Shown in pieces: positions 40,769 to 49,787 of a stretch of 64,000 nt of DNA. The notes below the pieces were generated by a model. The model worked only from the letters and a program-made list of their open reading frames with translations, searched no databases and was not told where the DNA came from. Source of the stretch: JACQHM01 sp964535215 (GTDB lineage Bacteria; Methylomirabilota; Methylomirabilia; Methylomirabilales; JACQHM01); contig CAZHST010000019.1 of assembly GCA_964535215.1 (NCBI GenBank), positions 1 to 64,000 on the forward strand. Reading direction: 5' to 3'. A program made the position numbers and the translations under genes. Each line of letters opens with the position of its first letter. The stretch's first letter is position 1.

Positions 40769-43747
40769 TCACCCCTCGATCTCCCGGTAGGCGGTGGCAG
40801 GACAGATGCTGTTGTAGGCGCAGAAGCGGCAGGTCCACTCAGAAGGGGTGGCGGGGAACTGGCCTGAGCGGATGCCTGAAGCCGCCTGCCTAATCTTCTC
40901 GACGGTTTTTTCAAGATCCCTCGGCTTCTTCACGGCCCGGCCGATCAGGACCCCCCACGGGGTCAGGAAGTGCAGCTCCACCCGGTCGGGGAGCTTCTCG
41001 AACCGCTCCCGGTACGCGATGGCGTAGATCGCCAGCTGGAGGCTCTGCCTCGTCTCCTCGTCGGCCTTCTTCTGGTCCCGGACCTCCGAGGATTTGTAAT
41101 CAATGATGACAACCTCCCCGTCCCGCTCGTCTACCCGGTCCCAGTAGCCGATGACCGAGTCGTTCCCAAGCCTGAACCGGAACTTCCGCTCGACGTAGGT
41201 CGGGACGTCTGGTGAGTGCTCGGCGTACTCGTAGAAGCGGGCGAGGGCTTCCTTCCCGGCCCGAAGCCTCTCCTCCTCGTGGGCCCTGGAGAGGAACCCC
41301 TCGTTGATCCAGGACCGCTCGAAGACCTGGTGGAGTTCCTCCAGGGTCATCGGTTCCCCCCGGCTCTTCCGGAGGTTATACTCCCGAACGGCCTGGTGGA
41401 TGGCCGAACCGTAGACGACGGTGTGGTGGCGCCGGAGGATCCGGTCCATCCGCTGGATGTGGGTGAACCAGTACTTTAAGGGGCAGGTGAGGTAATCGTC
41501 CACCTTGTAGTGGGAAAGCTCCAAAGGCTGATCGTCGGGGATGGCATGGCGTCCATCCTGAGCGGGGTTGGGAAGCGGGGCACTTCGGCCGATGGCGGCA
41601 AGATCCGAGGCCCTCACCGGTTCCTCGGGGAGTTTGGGCAGGTCCAGGGCTTCTCCAATGAACGGGCTCGGCCGCCACTCCCGCTTCGTGCCGTAGTCCC
41701 TGGCCCTTGTCAAGTACAGCTCCCGCTTGGCCCTTGTCATCCCCACGTAGAAGAGGCGGCGCTCCTCCTCCAGGTGGAAGTCTCCCTTCGGCAGGATATC
41801 TTTCATCAGCTCATCGGGGAGCGGAATCGGATCGCCCCGGTCCGGTGAGGGGAAGCGGTTGTGGACCAGGCCCACCAGGAAGACCACCGCAAACTCCAGG
41901 CCTTTTGCTTTATGAAGGGTCAAGACATTGACGGCATCTTCCTCAGCATCCGCCTCGGCCGTCGCCGGGTCATCGCCGGCCTCGATCAACTGGTCCAGGT
42001 GCTCGACGAAGTGGGCGACCCGATCGTAGGGGGCAATCTCCCCGAACCGCCGGACGATCTCGAAGAACCTGGCGATGTTTGCCACCTTCTGATGATCCAG
42101 ATACGAGGAGGAGTGGACAAGCCTTTTCGCGTAGCCGGGCCGCTCCATCAGGTACTCGTAGAGGACGTTCCCCGTCGGCTCCTGAACGGCCTTCTCCAGA
42201 TAGCGGTCCAGGTCTGCAACCAGTTGTGCCGCTGCCACCCGTCCCCCTTCCGAGAGGTGGGAAAGCTCTGGCCCATCCTCGAGATCCCCCTGCTGGAGTC
42301 TCTTCAACACCTCATAGAGGCTCCGGTGCTTCCTGGCCGCATAAGCGTTCAGGATGGTCAGGTCAAAGGCCGGCATCCGGTAGATCTCGGAGGCGGCCAA
42401 CTGGTAAAGGCTCTTGGAATCAAAGGGATCGGCCACGGCCCGAAGGAAGGCAATCACCGTCCGGATCTCCTCCCGGCTGTAGAGGCCCCGGGCCCCCGAG
42501 AACCTCCAGGGGATCCCCCTCATGTTCAAGGACCGGATAAAGGGATCGGCGTCAGCGTTCCGACGGACCAGGATAGCAAAATCCTTAGAGGCATACTGTT
42601 TCGAGGCCAGCTTCTCACCGATCTGCTCGGCGACCCAATCGGCCTCATCCTCGTAGGTCTGGAAGACCTTGTAGTGGATCGGAGGGCCATCGGCGTTTTT
42701 CGCGATCAGGCGCTTGTCAATCCCCGTCTCGACCTCCAGCCGGTCCGGGTTGTTCTGCTGGATCAGGCGGTAGGCCGCATCCAGGATCTTCTGGGTCGAG
42801 CGGTAGTTCTCGAAGAGGATGATCTGCCGGGCGTCAGGATACTCCCTCAGGAAGGCCAGGATGTTGGAAAAGGCGGCCCCGCGGAACCGGAAGATGGACT
42901 GGTCATCATCCCCCACGACGGTCAGATTCCGATGCTTGGCCGCCAGGAGCTTTACCAGCTGGAGCTGGGCAAAGTTCGTGTCCTGAAACTCATCGACCAG
43001 GATGTAGCGGAACCGCTCCTGGTAGCGTCGGAGGGTCAGGGGATGCTCCCGGAAGAGTTTCAGGGTTAAGGTGATCAGATCGCCAAAGTCCAGCTTCCCC
43101 TCGGCATGGAGAAGCTCCTGGTATTTCTGGTAGGTCAGGGCCAACTCCCTCTGCTGCCTGGCCCGCTCTTCCAGGGCCTTGTCCTCGGGATGGGCCTCTA
43201 CCTCTTTCACCAGCCTTTCGGCAAAGGCCAGGTACTCCTCGGGCGTCACATCCTCGTCCTTGGCCCGGCTGATCAGGGTGATGATCCCTTTCAGGTTCTT
43301 CAAGGGGTTTCCCAGGGGGCGGTAATAGTCCAGGGGGAACTCGAAGAGGTGCTCCCGCATGAAGATAACCTGCTCCGCTGCGGTGAGGAGCTGATAGTCC
43401 GGGGGCAGGCCTAAGGTCAGGGCATTTTCCCGCAGGACCCGGTCGCCGAAGGCATGGAAGGTGGAGATCCACACATCGGCAAAACCGTAGGGGACGAGGA
43501 TATCCACCCGCTCGGCCATCTCCTCGGCCGCCTTCTCGGTGAAGGTCAGGGCCAGGATCTCCTCCGGCCTCGCCTGCTTTGTCGCAATGAGATAAGCGAT
43601 CCTCCGGGTGATGACGGCGGTCTTCCCCGTCCCAGCCCCCGCGATGATGAGGAGGGGCCCCTCCCCGTGGGTGACCGCCTTCCCCTGCTCCTCGTTTAGC
43701 CCTTCCAGGATCTGCTCAATGGCGCTTGTCTGCCTGCTCCCTTCCAT
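40769..43747 (-). CDS. UvrD/PcrA-type helicase with iron-sulfur nuclease domain
   Basis: A 992-residue SF1 helicase. Walker A is GAGTGKT (37-43), motif II VDEFQDT, motif III VGDDDQSIFRFRG and motif V/VI VLTLHKAKGLEFA / FYVGMTRAKRELYL. The last 270 residues are a PD-(D/E)xK nuclease: TCPLKYWF, VIIDYKSSE and the cysteine cluster CRFCAYNSIC, so four cysteines probably hold a 4Fe-4S cluster as in AddB and Cas4. This fused form replaces AddAB/RecBCD-type break repair in some lineages. No second subunit is adjacent. The ATG at 43747 is the family start. Confidence 0.92.
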   Translation of the reverse strand: MEGSRQTSAIEQILEGLNEEQGKAVTHGEGPLLIIAGAGTGKTAVITRRIAYLIATKQARPEEILALTFTEKAAEEMAERVDILVPYGFADVWISTFHAFGDRVLRENALTLGLPPDYQLLTAAEQVIFMREHLFEFPLDYYRPLGNPLKNLKGIITLISRAKDEDVTPEEYLAFAERLVKEVEAHPEDKALEERARQQRELALTYQKYQELLHAEGKLDFGDLITLTLKLFREHPLTLRRYQERFRYILVDEFQDTNFAQLQLVKLLAAKHRNLTVVGDDDQSIFRFRGAAFSNILAFLREYPDARQIILFENYRSTQKILDAAYRLIQQNNPDRLEVETGIDKRLIAKNADGPPIHYKVFQTYEDEADWVAEQIGEKLASKQYASKDFAILVRRNADADPFIRSLNMRGIPWRFSGARGLYSREEIRTVIAFLRAVADPFDSKSLYQLAASEIYRMPAFDLTILNAYAARKHRSLYEVLKRLQQGDLEDGPELSHLSEGGRVAAAQLVADLDRYLEKAVQEPTGNVLYEYLMERPGYAKRLVHSSSYLDHQKVANIARFFEIVRRFGEIAPYDRVAHFVEHLDQLIEAGDDPATAEADAEEDAVNVLTLHKAKGLEFAVVFLVGLVHNRFPSPDRGDPIPLPDELMKDILPKGDFHLEEERRLFYVGMTRAKRELYLTRARDYGTKREWRPSPFIGEALDLPKLPEEPVRASDLAAIGRSAPLPNPAQDGRHAIPDDQPLELSHYKVDDYLTCPLKYWFTHIQRMDRILRRHHTVVYGSAIHQAVREYNLRKSRGEPMTLEELHQVFERSWINEGFLSRAHEEERLRAGKEALARFYEYAEHSPDVPTYVERKFRFRLGNDSVIGYWDRVDERDGEVVIIDYKSSEVRDQKKADEETRQSLQLAIYAIAYRERFEKLPDRVELHFLTPWGVLIGRAVKKPRDLEKTVEKIRQAASGIRSGQFPATPSEWTCRFCAYNSICPATAYREIEG

Positions 43748-43775
43748 CGCTCCCCCCTCACAAGGGTTTTCTGGA

Positions 43776-43804
43776 AGAGTTGCACAAAACTGCACTACTG
43801 TCAA
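43776..43804 (-). promoter_or_regulatory. Possible promoter of the helicase gene
   Basis: TTGACA (43799-43804, minus) and AACTCT (43776-43781) with a 17-base spacer, just past the LarA-like gene. The -10 matches consensus at two positions only. Confidence 0.3.
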
Positions 43805-43814
43805 GAGCAGACCT

Positions 43815-45245
43815 TCACAGGACCTCGCAGATGTACTCCGGCGGTCGAGGGGCATAGGTGATGGAGCACCCCTGCCCAAGGCGTGCCTCCGCTTCCCTTA
43901 TCGCCGCCTCGACGGTCGGGAACGGCTCAAAGCCCAGGCGGGTCGCCACCTCGGGGTCTCTGGCACCGGCGATGAAGACGGCCCCGAGATGCCGCATGGC
44001 GTAGAGCCCCTGCCCATAGAGGATCAACGGGTGGGCGCCATGATACGCATAGGCATGACGGTATCTATGGATATACTCGGGGCGCCTCGCGTAGTCCTCG
44101 GCGTAGGTGTCCCAGATCTCCACAGGATCCCGGAGGTAGGGAAGGACCTTCTCGAACAGCTCGATATAGGAGGGCTGGTGGATTGGGTGGAACTGGCGGA
44201 GGCAGGGGTTGACCAGGATCAGGATCCCTCCCTGCCGGACCAGGGGCTTGTTCCGAAAGCGGCCGAAGCTGTAGGAGAGGCCCCAGTTCCGGACGTGGAT
44301 CGGGTTCATGAGGGAAAGCTTCGAGTAGTGCTCCCGGTTCGGGACGCCGTAGATCAGGACATCCGACTGCCCCTGCACAGGGAGTACCTGCTGCCGTTCC
44401 ATAAGCTTCAGGGCCTCGGCATGGGCCCCATCCACCGACCCGGCGAAGATCCCGATCGGCTCCCCGGGCTCGGCGTTATTCAGGACACACTCAATCTGGA
44501 AGAGCTTTCGCCCTTTGGCAGCCAGGGCCCGCTCCACGACCTGACCCATCTCGTTCAGAAGCTTCTGGAACGAGGACTTCCGGTGATCCATGGTGGACTT
44601 CCCGGAAGCGAAGGGGAAGGGGCGGTGGTGCTGCCGGATGCTCCGCCAGGTCCCTAAACCTACGACAATGGACTTCCACCCCCCGTTAAAGGGGGTCACG
44701 GGCAGGCTGAGATAGATCAGGAGATCCGAGTCCGTCACCACCCGGTTCACCTCAACCTCAAAGCCCCGCTCCGTCTCCCCGAGGTGGACGATGGCCTCGG
44801 CGTCCTCGGCATCATGGCAGAAGAGATGGCCTGGGCTTAAGACATACGGGAGCTTCGGACCGAGGATCGTCGTCAGCTCCCTGGCCGTCCACTTCCTGTG
44901 GAGGGCGTTGGCGCAGACCAGGCGGATCCGAGAGCGGGGGACCCCTGCCGCCTCCAGCTCCTCGAAGAGGATGCCGACGGCCAGCTCGCGAAAATCCTGA
45001 GGCTCCATCGGGGCAATGGGCATGACCGGGTCATCGAAGGCGATGGTGACCTGGGCTTTGGGTCCGACGAGCTTGCGGAGGGGCTCATGATCAATCGGGG
45101 CCTGGAGGGCCTCCCGGAGGGCTCGGGCAGGATCCCGAAGGGGCGGAAGCGGTTCGGGCGGCTTCAAGACCCTTGTCCGCTCCGGGAGCCTGACCTGGAG
45201 CCACCCATCGCCGTACACGATCCAGTGGATTCCACCCTTCGTCAT
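43815..45245 (-). CDS. LarA-like protein (DUF2088 / lactate racemase superfamily)
   Basis: A 476-residue protein whose N-terminal half has the LarA layout: a Rossmann-like domain with VTIAFDDPVMPIAP, LVCANALHRKWT and SPGHLFCHDAED. LarA racemises lactate using a nickel-pincer cofactor made by LarBCE; none of those genes is in the window and the active-site histidine pattern is different (CHDA). The C-terminal half carries a PYLRDPVEIWDTYAEDY segment. I therefore give only the superfamily. It may racemise or epimerise another hydroxy acid. It follows a class III aminotransferase gene after a 114-base gap. Confidence 0.75.
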   Translation of the reverse strand: MTKGGIHWIVYGDGWLQVRLPERTRVLKPPEPLPPLRDPARALREALQAPIDHEPLRKLVGPKAQVTIAFDDPVMPIAPMEPQDFRELAVGILFEELEAAGVPRSRIRLVCANALHRKWTARELTTILGPKLPYVLSPGHLFCHDAEDAEAIVHLGETERGFEVEVNRVVTDSDLLIYLSLPVTPFNGGWKSIVVGLGTWRSIRQHHRPFPFASGKSTMDHRKSSFQKLLNEMGQVVERALAAKGRKLFQIECVLNNAEPGEPIGIFAGSVDGAHAEALKLMERQQVLPVQGQSDVLIYGVPNREHYSKLSLMNPIHVRNWGLSYSFGRFRNKPLVRQGGILILVNPCLRQFHPIHQPSYIELFEKVLPYLRDPVEIWDTYAEDYARRPEYIHRYRHAYAYHGAHPLILYGQGLYAMRHLGAVFIAGARDPEVATRLGFEPFPTVEAAIREAEARLGQGCSITYAPRPPEYICEVL

Positions 45246-45359
45246 GAACCCTCTCCTCCTGCCCCGGGGGATAAGCTCCGATGCTTCCCTCCTACTCCCC
45301 CTCTTCTCTCCATGTCAAGGGAAATCAACGGCTGTTCGGAACAGTCCCGTCTCCACCCC

Positions 45360-46562
45360 TCAAGGGAGGGCCCGGCGGAGAGCCTCCTCCATGATCGCCA
45401 GGGCTTGGTCGATTTCGGAAGGGGTGACTACCAGGGGAGGGGCGAGACGGATCACCTGGTCGGCGTGGATCGTCGAGCAGAGGAGGAGCCCCGCCTCCAG
45501 GCAGAAGCGGGCAAAGGCCCTCGCCAGGGAAGGACCTTCCAGCTCCAGGCCGATGAGGAGCCCCTTCCCCCGGACCTCCACTACCCCCCCCATTCGAGTC
45601 AGCCTCTGAAGCCCGGCTTGGAGCCTTCCCCCCATCGCCTCAGCCCGCTCGGGCAGGCGGTGCGTGAGCAGGTAGCGAAGGGCCGCCAGCCCGGCGGCAC
45701 AGGAGACCGGGTGGCCGCCAAAGGTGGTGAGGTGCGTCAGCGGGGGATCAACGGCAAGGGTCCTCATCACCTCCGGCCGCCCCATGAACCCGCCAAGGGG
45801 CATCCCCCCTCCCATCGCCTTGGCCATGACCAGAAGGTCCGGCACGACCCCCCAGTGCTCGAAGGCGAAGAGCCTTCCCGTCCGACCAAAGCCCGTCATG
45901 ACCTCATCAAAGATGAGCAGGGCCCCAACCTCATCGCACTGTCTTCGGAGGGCCGTGAGGAATCCATCGCTTGGGACGATGACGCCCCCTTCCCCCTGGA
46001 TCGGCTCAACAATCACTGCTGCGACCGTCTCATCAATCGTCTCAAGCGCTCCCCGGTCGTCAAAGGGGAGGAGGCGGACCCCTGGAAGGAGGGGCTCGTA
46101 GGGCTTGCGATACACCTCATTTCCGATGACTGAGAAGGCCCCCAGGGTTCCGCCGTGGTAGCTCCCCTCGAAGGCCACGATCCCCTGACGTCTGGTGTAT
46201 TTCCTGGCCACCTTTAGCGCCCCCTCGACGGCCTCGGCCCCGCTGTTGGTAAAGTACGTGACCGACAAAGGCTCAGGGGTGACCTCGGCCAGGAGCCTGG
46301 CCAGCTCAACCTGCGGGGTCAGGATGAACTCGCCATAGACCATCGCATGCAGATACCTTTCGGCCTGGTCCCTCACCGCCTGCACCACGACGGGATTCGT
46401 GTGGCCGATGTTGGCCACGCCGATCCCTGCGAGGAAGTCAAGGTAACGCCTGCCATCCTTGGCGATGATGGTACACCCCTCTGCCCGCTCGACGGTGATC
46501 CCGAAGGGCTCATCGGACGTCTGGCAGACGTAGCGGCGAAAGTCCTGCTCCAGTTGATCCAT
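45360..46562 (-). CDS. Class III aminotransferase
   Basis: A 400-residue PLP enzyme. IFDEVMTGFGRTG gives the cofactor aspartate and MAKAMGGGMPLGG the Schiff-base lysine; also GANIGHTNP-like GVANIGHTNPVV and YFTNSGAEAVEGALK. This is the acetylornithine/4-aminobutyrate/diaminobutyrate group. The LuxC and LuxE genes lie directly upstream, and a fatty aldehyde made by them is a plausible amino acceptor. The ATG at 46562 is chosen for the family N-terminus; 17 open codons upstream fall within the repeat tract. Confidence 0.88.
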   Translation of the reverse strand: MDQLEQDFRRYVCQTSDEPFGITVERAEGCTIIAKDGRRYLDFLAGIGVANIGHTNPVVVQAVRDQAERYLHAMVYGEFILTPQVELARLLAEVTPEPLSVTYFTNSGAEAVEGALKVARKYTRRQGIVAFEGSYHGGTLGAFSVIGNEVYRKPYEPLLPGVRLLPFDDRGALETIDETVAAVIVEPIQGEGGVIVPSDGFLTALRRQCDEVGALLIFDEVMTGFGRTGRLFAFEHWGVVPDLLVMAKAMGGGMPLGGFMGRPEVMRTLAVDPPLTHLTTFGGHPVSCAAGLAALRYLLTHRLPERAEAMGGRLQAGLQRLTRMGGVVEVRGKGLLIGLELEGPSLARAFARFCLEAGLLLCSTIHADQVIRLAPPLVVTPSEIDQALAIMEEALRRALP

Positions 46563-46613
46563 CGTCGTAGAGTTGGTAAGGAAGTGGGTAGTTGGTAGAT
46601 CACTACCCACCAC

Positions 46614-48005
46614 CTACCACCCACCACCCACTTCTTCCAGATCGACCCATCGCAAGAGGTCCAGGATCCGGAAGCGGCCGTCGTGGTGCCAGCCCGTTGG
46701 CGGATGCTGCATCCTCCCCACCGGGCAGATCCGATTTACACCAAGCCTTCCTAATGCGTCGGCCAAAGGCAGCAACCGGTCGGGAGGGGCGGCGACGCCG
46801 ACGGCCGAAAGGTTCGGGGCGTAAGGGGCAACAAGCTGAACAATCTCCTCGAGATCCTTAATGGGCTTCACCCGGACCGTCCTGTTGAGACAAGAAGGGA
46901 GGAAGGTGGGGTCCTCCTCGTAGATCACCGTCCAGCCCGTCCCCTCCTCCGCATACACCTCCACCTCTTCCCCGGCAATCCCTCTGAACTCGCAGGCCCC
47001 CCGGAGCTGGTGGATCGCTGAAGCCTCTTCCGGCGTGAGTCTTCCCCGGGGAAGGTACCGCTCCACCCCCTCCATCGCCTCGGCCAAGGCCCGGGCAAAG
47101 GCCTTCGGGGAGGCGACTCCTCCCTCCTCGACATAGAAAAGGTGCGGCGAGAGGCAGCCCTGCTGATCAAACAGGGCAACATCGTAGGCTGCCCTCCTGG
47201 CGATCCCATGAAGATCCGGGAGGGCCTCACGCCCGATCACGCCGAAGCTCAGGCGATGGCCGTAGCCGATAAAGCGCCCCCTGACCCTTCCCCTGATGGC
47301 TGCCAGGGTCGCGTCACTCCCGTAGACGACAACCACATCGGAGCGGGCGAAGGCAAGGGCTTCCAACGGTTCCTCTCCCCCTCTCCACCAAGCGACGGCC
47401 AGGCATCCCCCCAGCTCAGGGTCAACCTCGGCGATGGAGCGGGCGAAGAGGGGCGGGAAGATGGGCTCATCGGAGGAGGATTTGATCAGGACGGCGGACT
47501 TCGCCAGGAGGGCAAAGACCAGGCCGGGAGCGACTAAAGCGGGGATGTTCCCAGCAAGGAGACAGGTGACAAGCCTCGGACCAAAGGCCCGGCTTTTCCC
47601 GAAGGCAGTGGGGCGGAATTCGTCCAGGAAAAGGGGATCGCCCAGCTCCTCTCCCAGGACCCGGACCAGATGATCCTTCCGGTAGCCCTCGAGGACAGTC
47701 GGGAGGCCATAAGCGATCATCTCCCGGGAGAGGCGGGTGGTGGCGGGCAGGACCTCCTCAGCCAGCTTCCTCAGCGGATAGGCAGGGTCAAGCCAGAGGG
47801 TGATGACCCGATCCAGGGATGTGAGAATCGTGTGGACCGGGCGGTGGGCCAGGGACCGGTCCCTGGTCTCGGTGATGCTCTCGATGGTCTTGGAGAGGTG
47901 AAGAGGCGTAAGGACCGGTGCCTCCACGACGATCCCGCCGATGTCAAGGCGGGTCACCCCGTCGGTCTTCACGGACTCTGGCAGAAACGCCCCAGGGATG
48001 ATCAT
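46614..48005 (-). CDS. luxC: LuxC-like acyl-CoA/acyl-protein reductase
   Basis: A 463-residue aldehyde dehydrogenase-type reductase. QQGCLSPH with nucleophile C284 is the LuxC signature; CLLAGNIPALVAPGL and VLIKSSSDEPIFP are also conserved. It reduces an acyl group, from an acyl enzyme, to an aldehyde using NADPH. Its ATG overlaps the stop codon of the LuxE-like gene (ATGA), so the two are translated together. No luxA or luxB (luciferase) is present, so light production is not implied. Confidence 0.85.
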   Translation of the reverse strand: MIIPGAFLPESVKTDGVTRLDIGGIVVEAPVLTPLHLSKTIESITETRDRSLAHRPVHTILTSLDRVITLWLDPAYPLRKLAEEVLPATTRLSREMIAYGLPTVLEGYRKDHLVRVLGEELGDPLFLDEFRPTAFGKSRAFGPRLVTCLLAGNIPALVAPGLVFALLAKSAVLIKSSSDEPIFPPLFARSIAEVDPELGGCLAVAWWRGGEEPLEALAFARSDVVVVYGSDATLAAIRGRVRGRFIGYGHRLSFGVIGREALPDLHGIARRAAYDVALFDQQGCLSPHLFYVEEGGVASPKAFARALAEAMEGVERYLPRGRLTPEEASAIHQLRGACEFRGIAGEEVEVYAEEGTGWTVIYEEDPTFLPSCLNRTVRVKPIKDLEEIVQLVAPYAPNLSAVGVAAPPDRLLPLADALGRLGVNRICPVGRMQHPPTGWHHDGRFRILDLLRWVDLEEVGGGW

Positions 48006-49078
48006 CGAAGGCTCAAAAGCTCCTCTAATGCTAAGGAACAGCCCCGGGCCTCGGCCCCTCGGGCCCTCCCGATCACCTCGAACCCAGAACCGATCCGGCA
48101 CCCCAGGTCCTCGGTCTGGATCGCCATGACCGACCCAGCGTTGGCCAGATCAAAGTGTCGGAGGAGCCCAATTCCCCCTGATGGGACCTCTTCTTGGAGC
48201 TCCTGGTCCATGACGAGCGTTCGGACCCAGGGCGGACCGACCTTGGAGCGAGCTTCCTGAATCCCCCGGACATAATTCCTGAGGCTGTTATCATAGAACT
48301 GGGAGCCCATCTCCGTCATGCCGTACTCGTTCACGACGAAAGGGTCGGGGATGCCGAGAAGGTCCCAGCAGAGGCGGTACAGCTCGGGGGCGGTGATCTC
48401 CCGTGACCGCCCCTTGGACCCGCCCGTGTCCATCACCCGACTTCCCGGAGGGAGATGGAAGCGAAGGCCCTGGGTCAGACAGCGGTCGAAGAGATGAACG
48501 AAGCTGAACGTTGTCCCCAAAAGGAAAAGGGGGTCCCCGGTCTCCGAGGCATGATCCAGCTCGGCCAAAAGCCGCTCAAACTGCAGCCTTTCCCCGTCGA
48601 TGAAATACCCGCTCCCCTCGGCCCCGAATGTTCCCCGAACAACCTCCAGCATGTGGACCAGCGAAGAGGCAGGTAGCGCCTGGGGAGGGGGCGTCAGGAT
48701 CACCATCCGGAGCCTCGCCCCATCGGGCAGGAGGAAGGTTTGAAAGGTGGGGAGGAGGGAGGCATGGTAGAGCGCCAGGCGGGGGAAGCCGTGCCGACCC
48801 CGTTTCCCGGCCCCCTGGGTGGTCCCACTGGTCAGGAAGACCTTCTCCGGCGGGCCACAGACAAGATCCAGCTCCTTAAAGGCCGAGGTGGGGACGGCAG
48901 GGATCTCCCTCCAGTGGGTAACCGTGTCCGGCGTCCTCCCCCGCCTCTCGCAGAAGCGCCGGTACGGTTCGTTCCTTCGGAACTGGAACTCGAAGACCTC
49001 TAACGCCAGATCGTCAAACGAGCCTCTTTGAGGATCGGCGATAAACGCCAGCACCTCGTCGTAGATCCTCTCATCCAT
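48002..49078 (-). CDS. luxE: LuxE-like acyl-protein synthetase
   Basis: A 358-residue acyl-activating protein. The ATP-binding motif LTSGTTQGAGKRG and DTGGSKGRSREI with VNEYGMTEMGSQFY place it in the LuxE/acyl-protein synthetase family. In the lux fatty acid reductase, LuxE activates the fatty acid with ATP and hands it on to LuxC. The pair here is probably an acid-to-aldehyde unit for an unknown pathway. It starts 6 bases after the stop of queE. Confidence 0.85.
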   Translation of the reverse strand: MDERIYDEVLAFIADPQRGSFDDLALEVFEFQFRRNEPYRRFCERRGRTPDTVTHWREIPAVPTSAFKELDLVCGPPEKVFLTSGTTQGAGKRGRHGFPRLALYHASLLPTFQTFLLPDGARLRMVILTPPPQALPASSLVHMLEVVRGTFGAEGSGYFIDGERLQFERLLAELDHASETGDPLFLLGTTFSFVHLFDRCLTQGLRFHLPPGSRVMDTGGSKGRSREITAPELYRLCWDLLGIPDPFVVNEYGMTEMGSQFYDNSLRNYVRGIQEARSKVGPPWVRTLVMDQELQEEVPSGGIGLLRHFDLANAGSVMAIQTEDLGCRIGSGFEVIGRARGAEARGCSLALEELLSLR

Positions 49079-49084
49079 CCTGAC

Positions 49085-49720
49085 CTATACGCCTCTCACA
49101 TCGGGGCCCCAGATGTACTTGTGGAGCTGAAGCTGCAACCGGACGGGGAGATGGTCCTTTAGGATCCACTCGGCCAGCTCCTCCGGGTCGAGCCGACCAA
49201 AGACGGGGGAGAACAGCACCTGACACCGTTCGGGTAGCCCATGCTGCTCTAAAACCCCTTTTGCCCAGAGGTAATCCCGGTAATCGCCGATGACGAACTT
49301 GACCTCATCCCTCGGCGAGAGGTACCGGAGGTTCCCAAGCCGGTTCCGGTGCACCTCCCCGCTCCCAGGGCACTTCAGATCCATGATCTTGACAACCCCC
49401 TTGGGCACCCGGCTGACATCGAGGGCCCCGCTCGTCTCCAGGAGAACCTCATAGCCTTCCTCCAGGAGGCGCTCCATCAACGGATACACCTCCCTCTGGG
49501 CCAGGGGTTCCCCCCCGGTGATCTCCACCAGCGGACACCTGTAGACCCTGATGGCCTCCAACACCTCATCAACGGTCATCTTCCGGCCTTCGTAAAAGGC
49601 GTACTGGGTATCGCAGTAGGTACAGCGAAGGGGACAGCCGGTGAGGCGGATGAAGACGCAGGGGCGTCCCGCATAGGAGGACTCACCCTGGATGCTGTAG
49701 AAGATCTCGTTGATGATCAT
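49085..49720 (-). CDS. queE: 7-carboxy-7-deazaguanine synthase (QueE)
   Basis: A 211-residue radical SAM enzyme. The motif C29-P-L-R-C33-T-Y-C36 binds the 4Fe-4S cluster, in the CxxxCxxC form. QGESSYAGRPCVFIRLTGCP, VEITGGEPLAQREVYPL and LETSGALDVSRVPKGV complete the QueE layout. It forms the 7-deazaguanine core of queuosine in tRNA. Other que genes are not nearby. It directly precedes the LuxE-like gene. Confidence 0.93.
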   Translation of the reverse strand: MIINEIFYSIQGESSYAGRPCVFIRLTGCPLRCTYCDTQYAFYEGRKMTVDEVLEAIRVYRCPLVEITGGEPLAQREVYPLMERLLEEGYEVLLETSGALDVSRVPKGVVKIMDLKCPGSGEVHRNRLGNLRYLSPRDEVKFVIGDYRDYLWAKGVLEQHGLPERCQVLFSPVFGRLDPEELAEWILKDHLPVRLQLQLHKYIWGPDVRGV

Positions 49721-49787
49721 GGAGCCGGATCTGACCGTAAGGACCAGGCCTTATCCGCCGGATCAAAGGGCAGGGCAAACAGCGCCC

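Noticed and set aside
43815..45245. Calling the DUF2088 protein lactate racemase
   Set aside because: The nickel-pincer cofactor genes are missing and the histidine pattern is different.
46614..49078. LuxC/LuxE as a sign of bioluminescence
   Set aside because: luxA, luxB and regulators are absent; LuxC/LuxE families occur widely in non-luminous bacteria.
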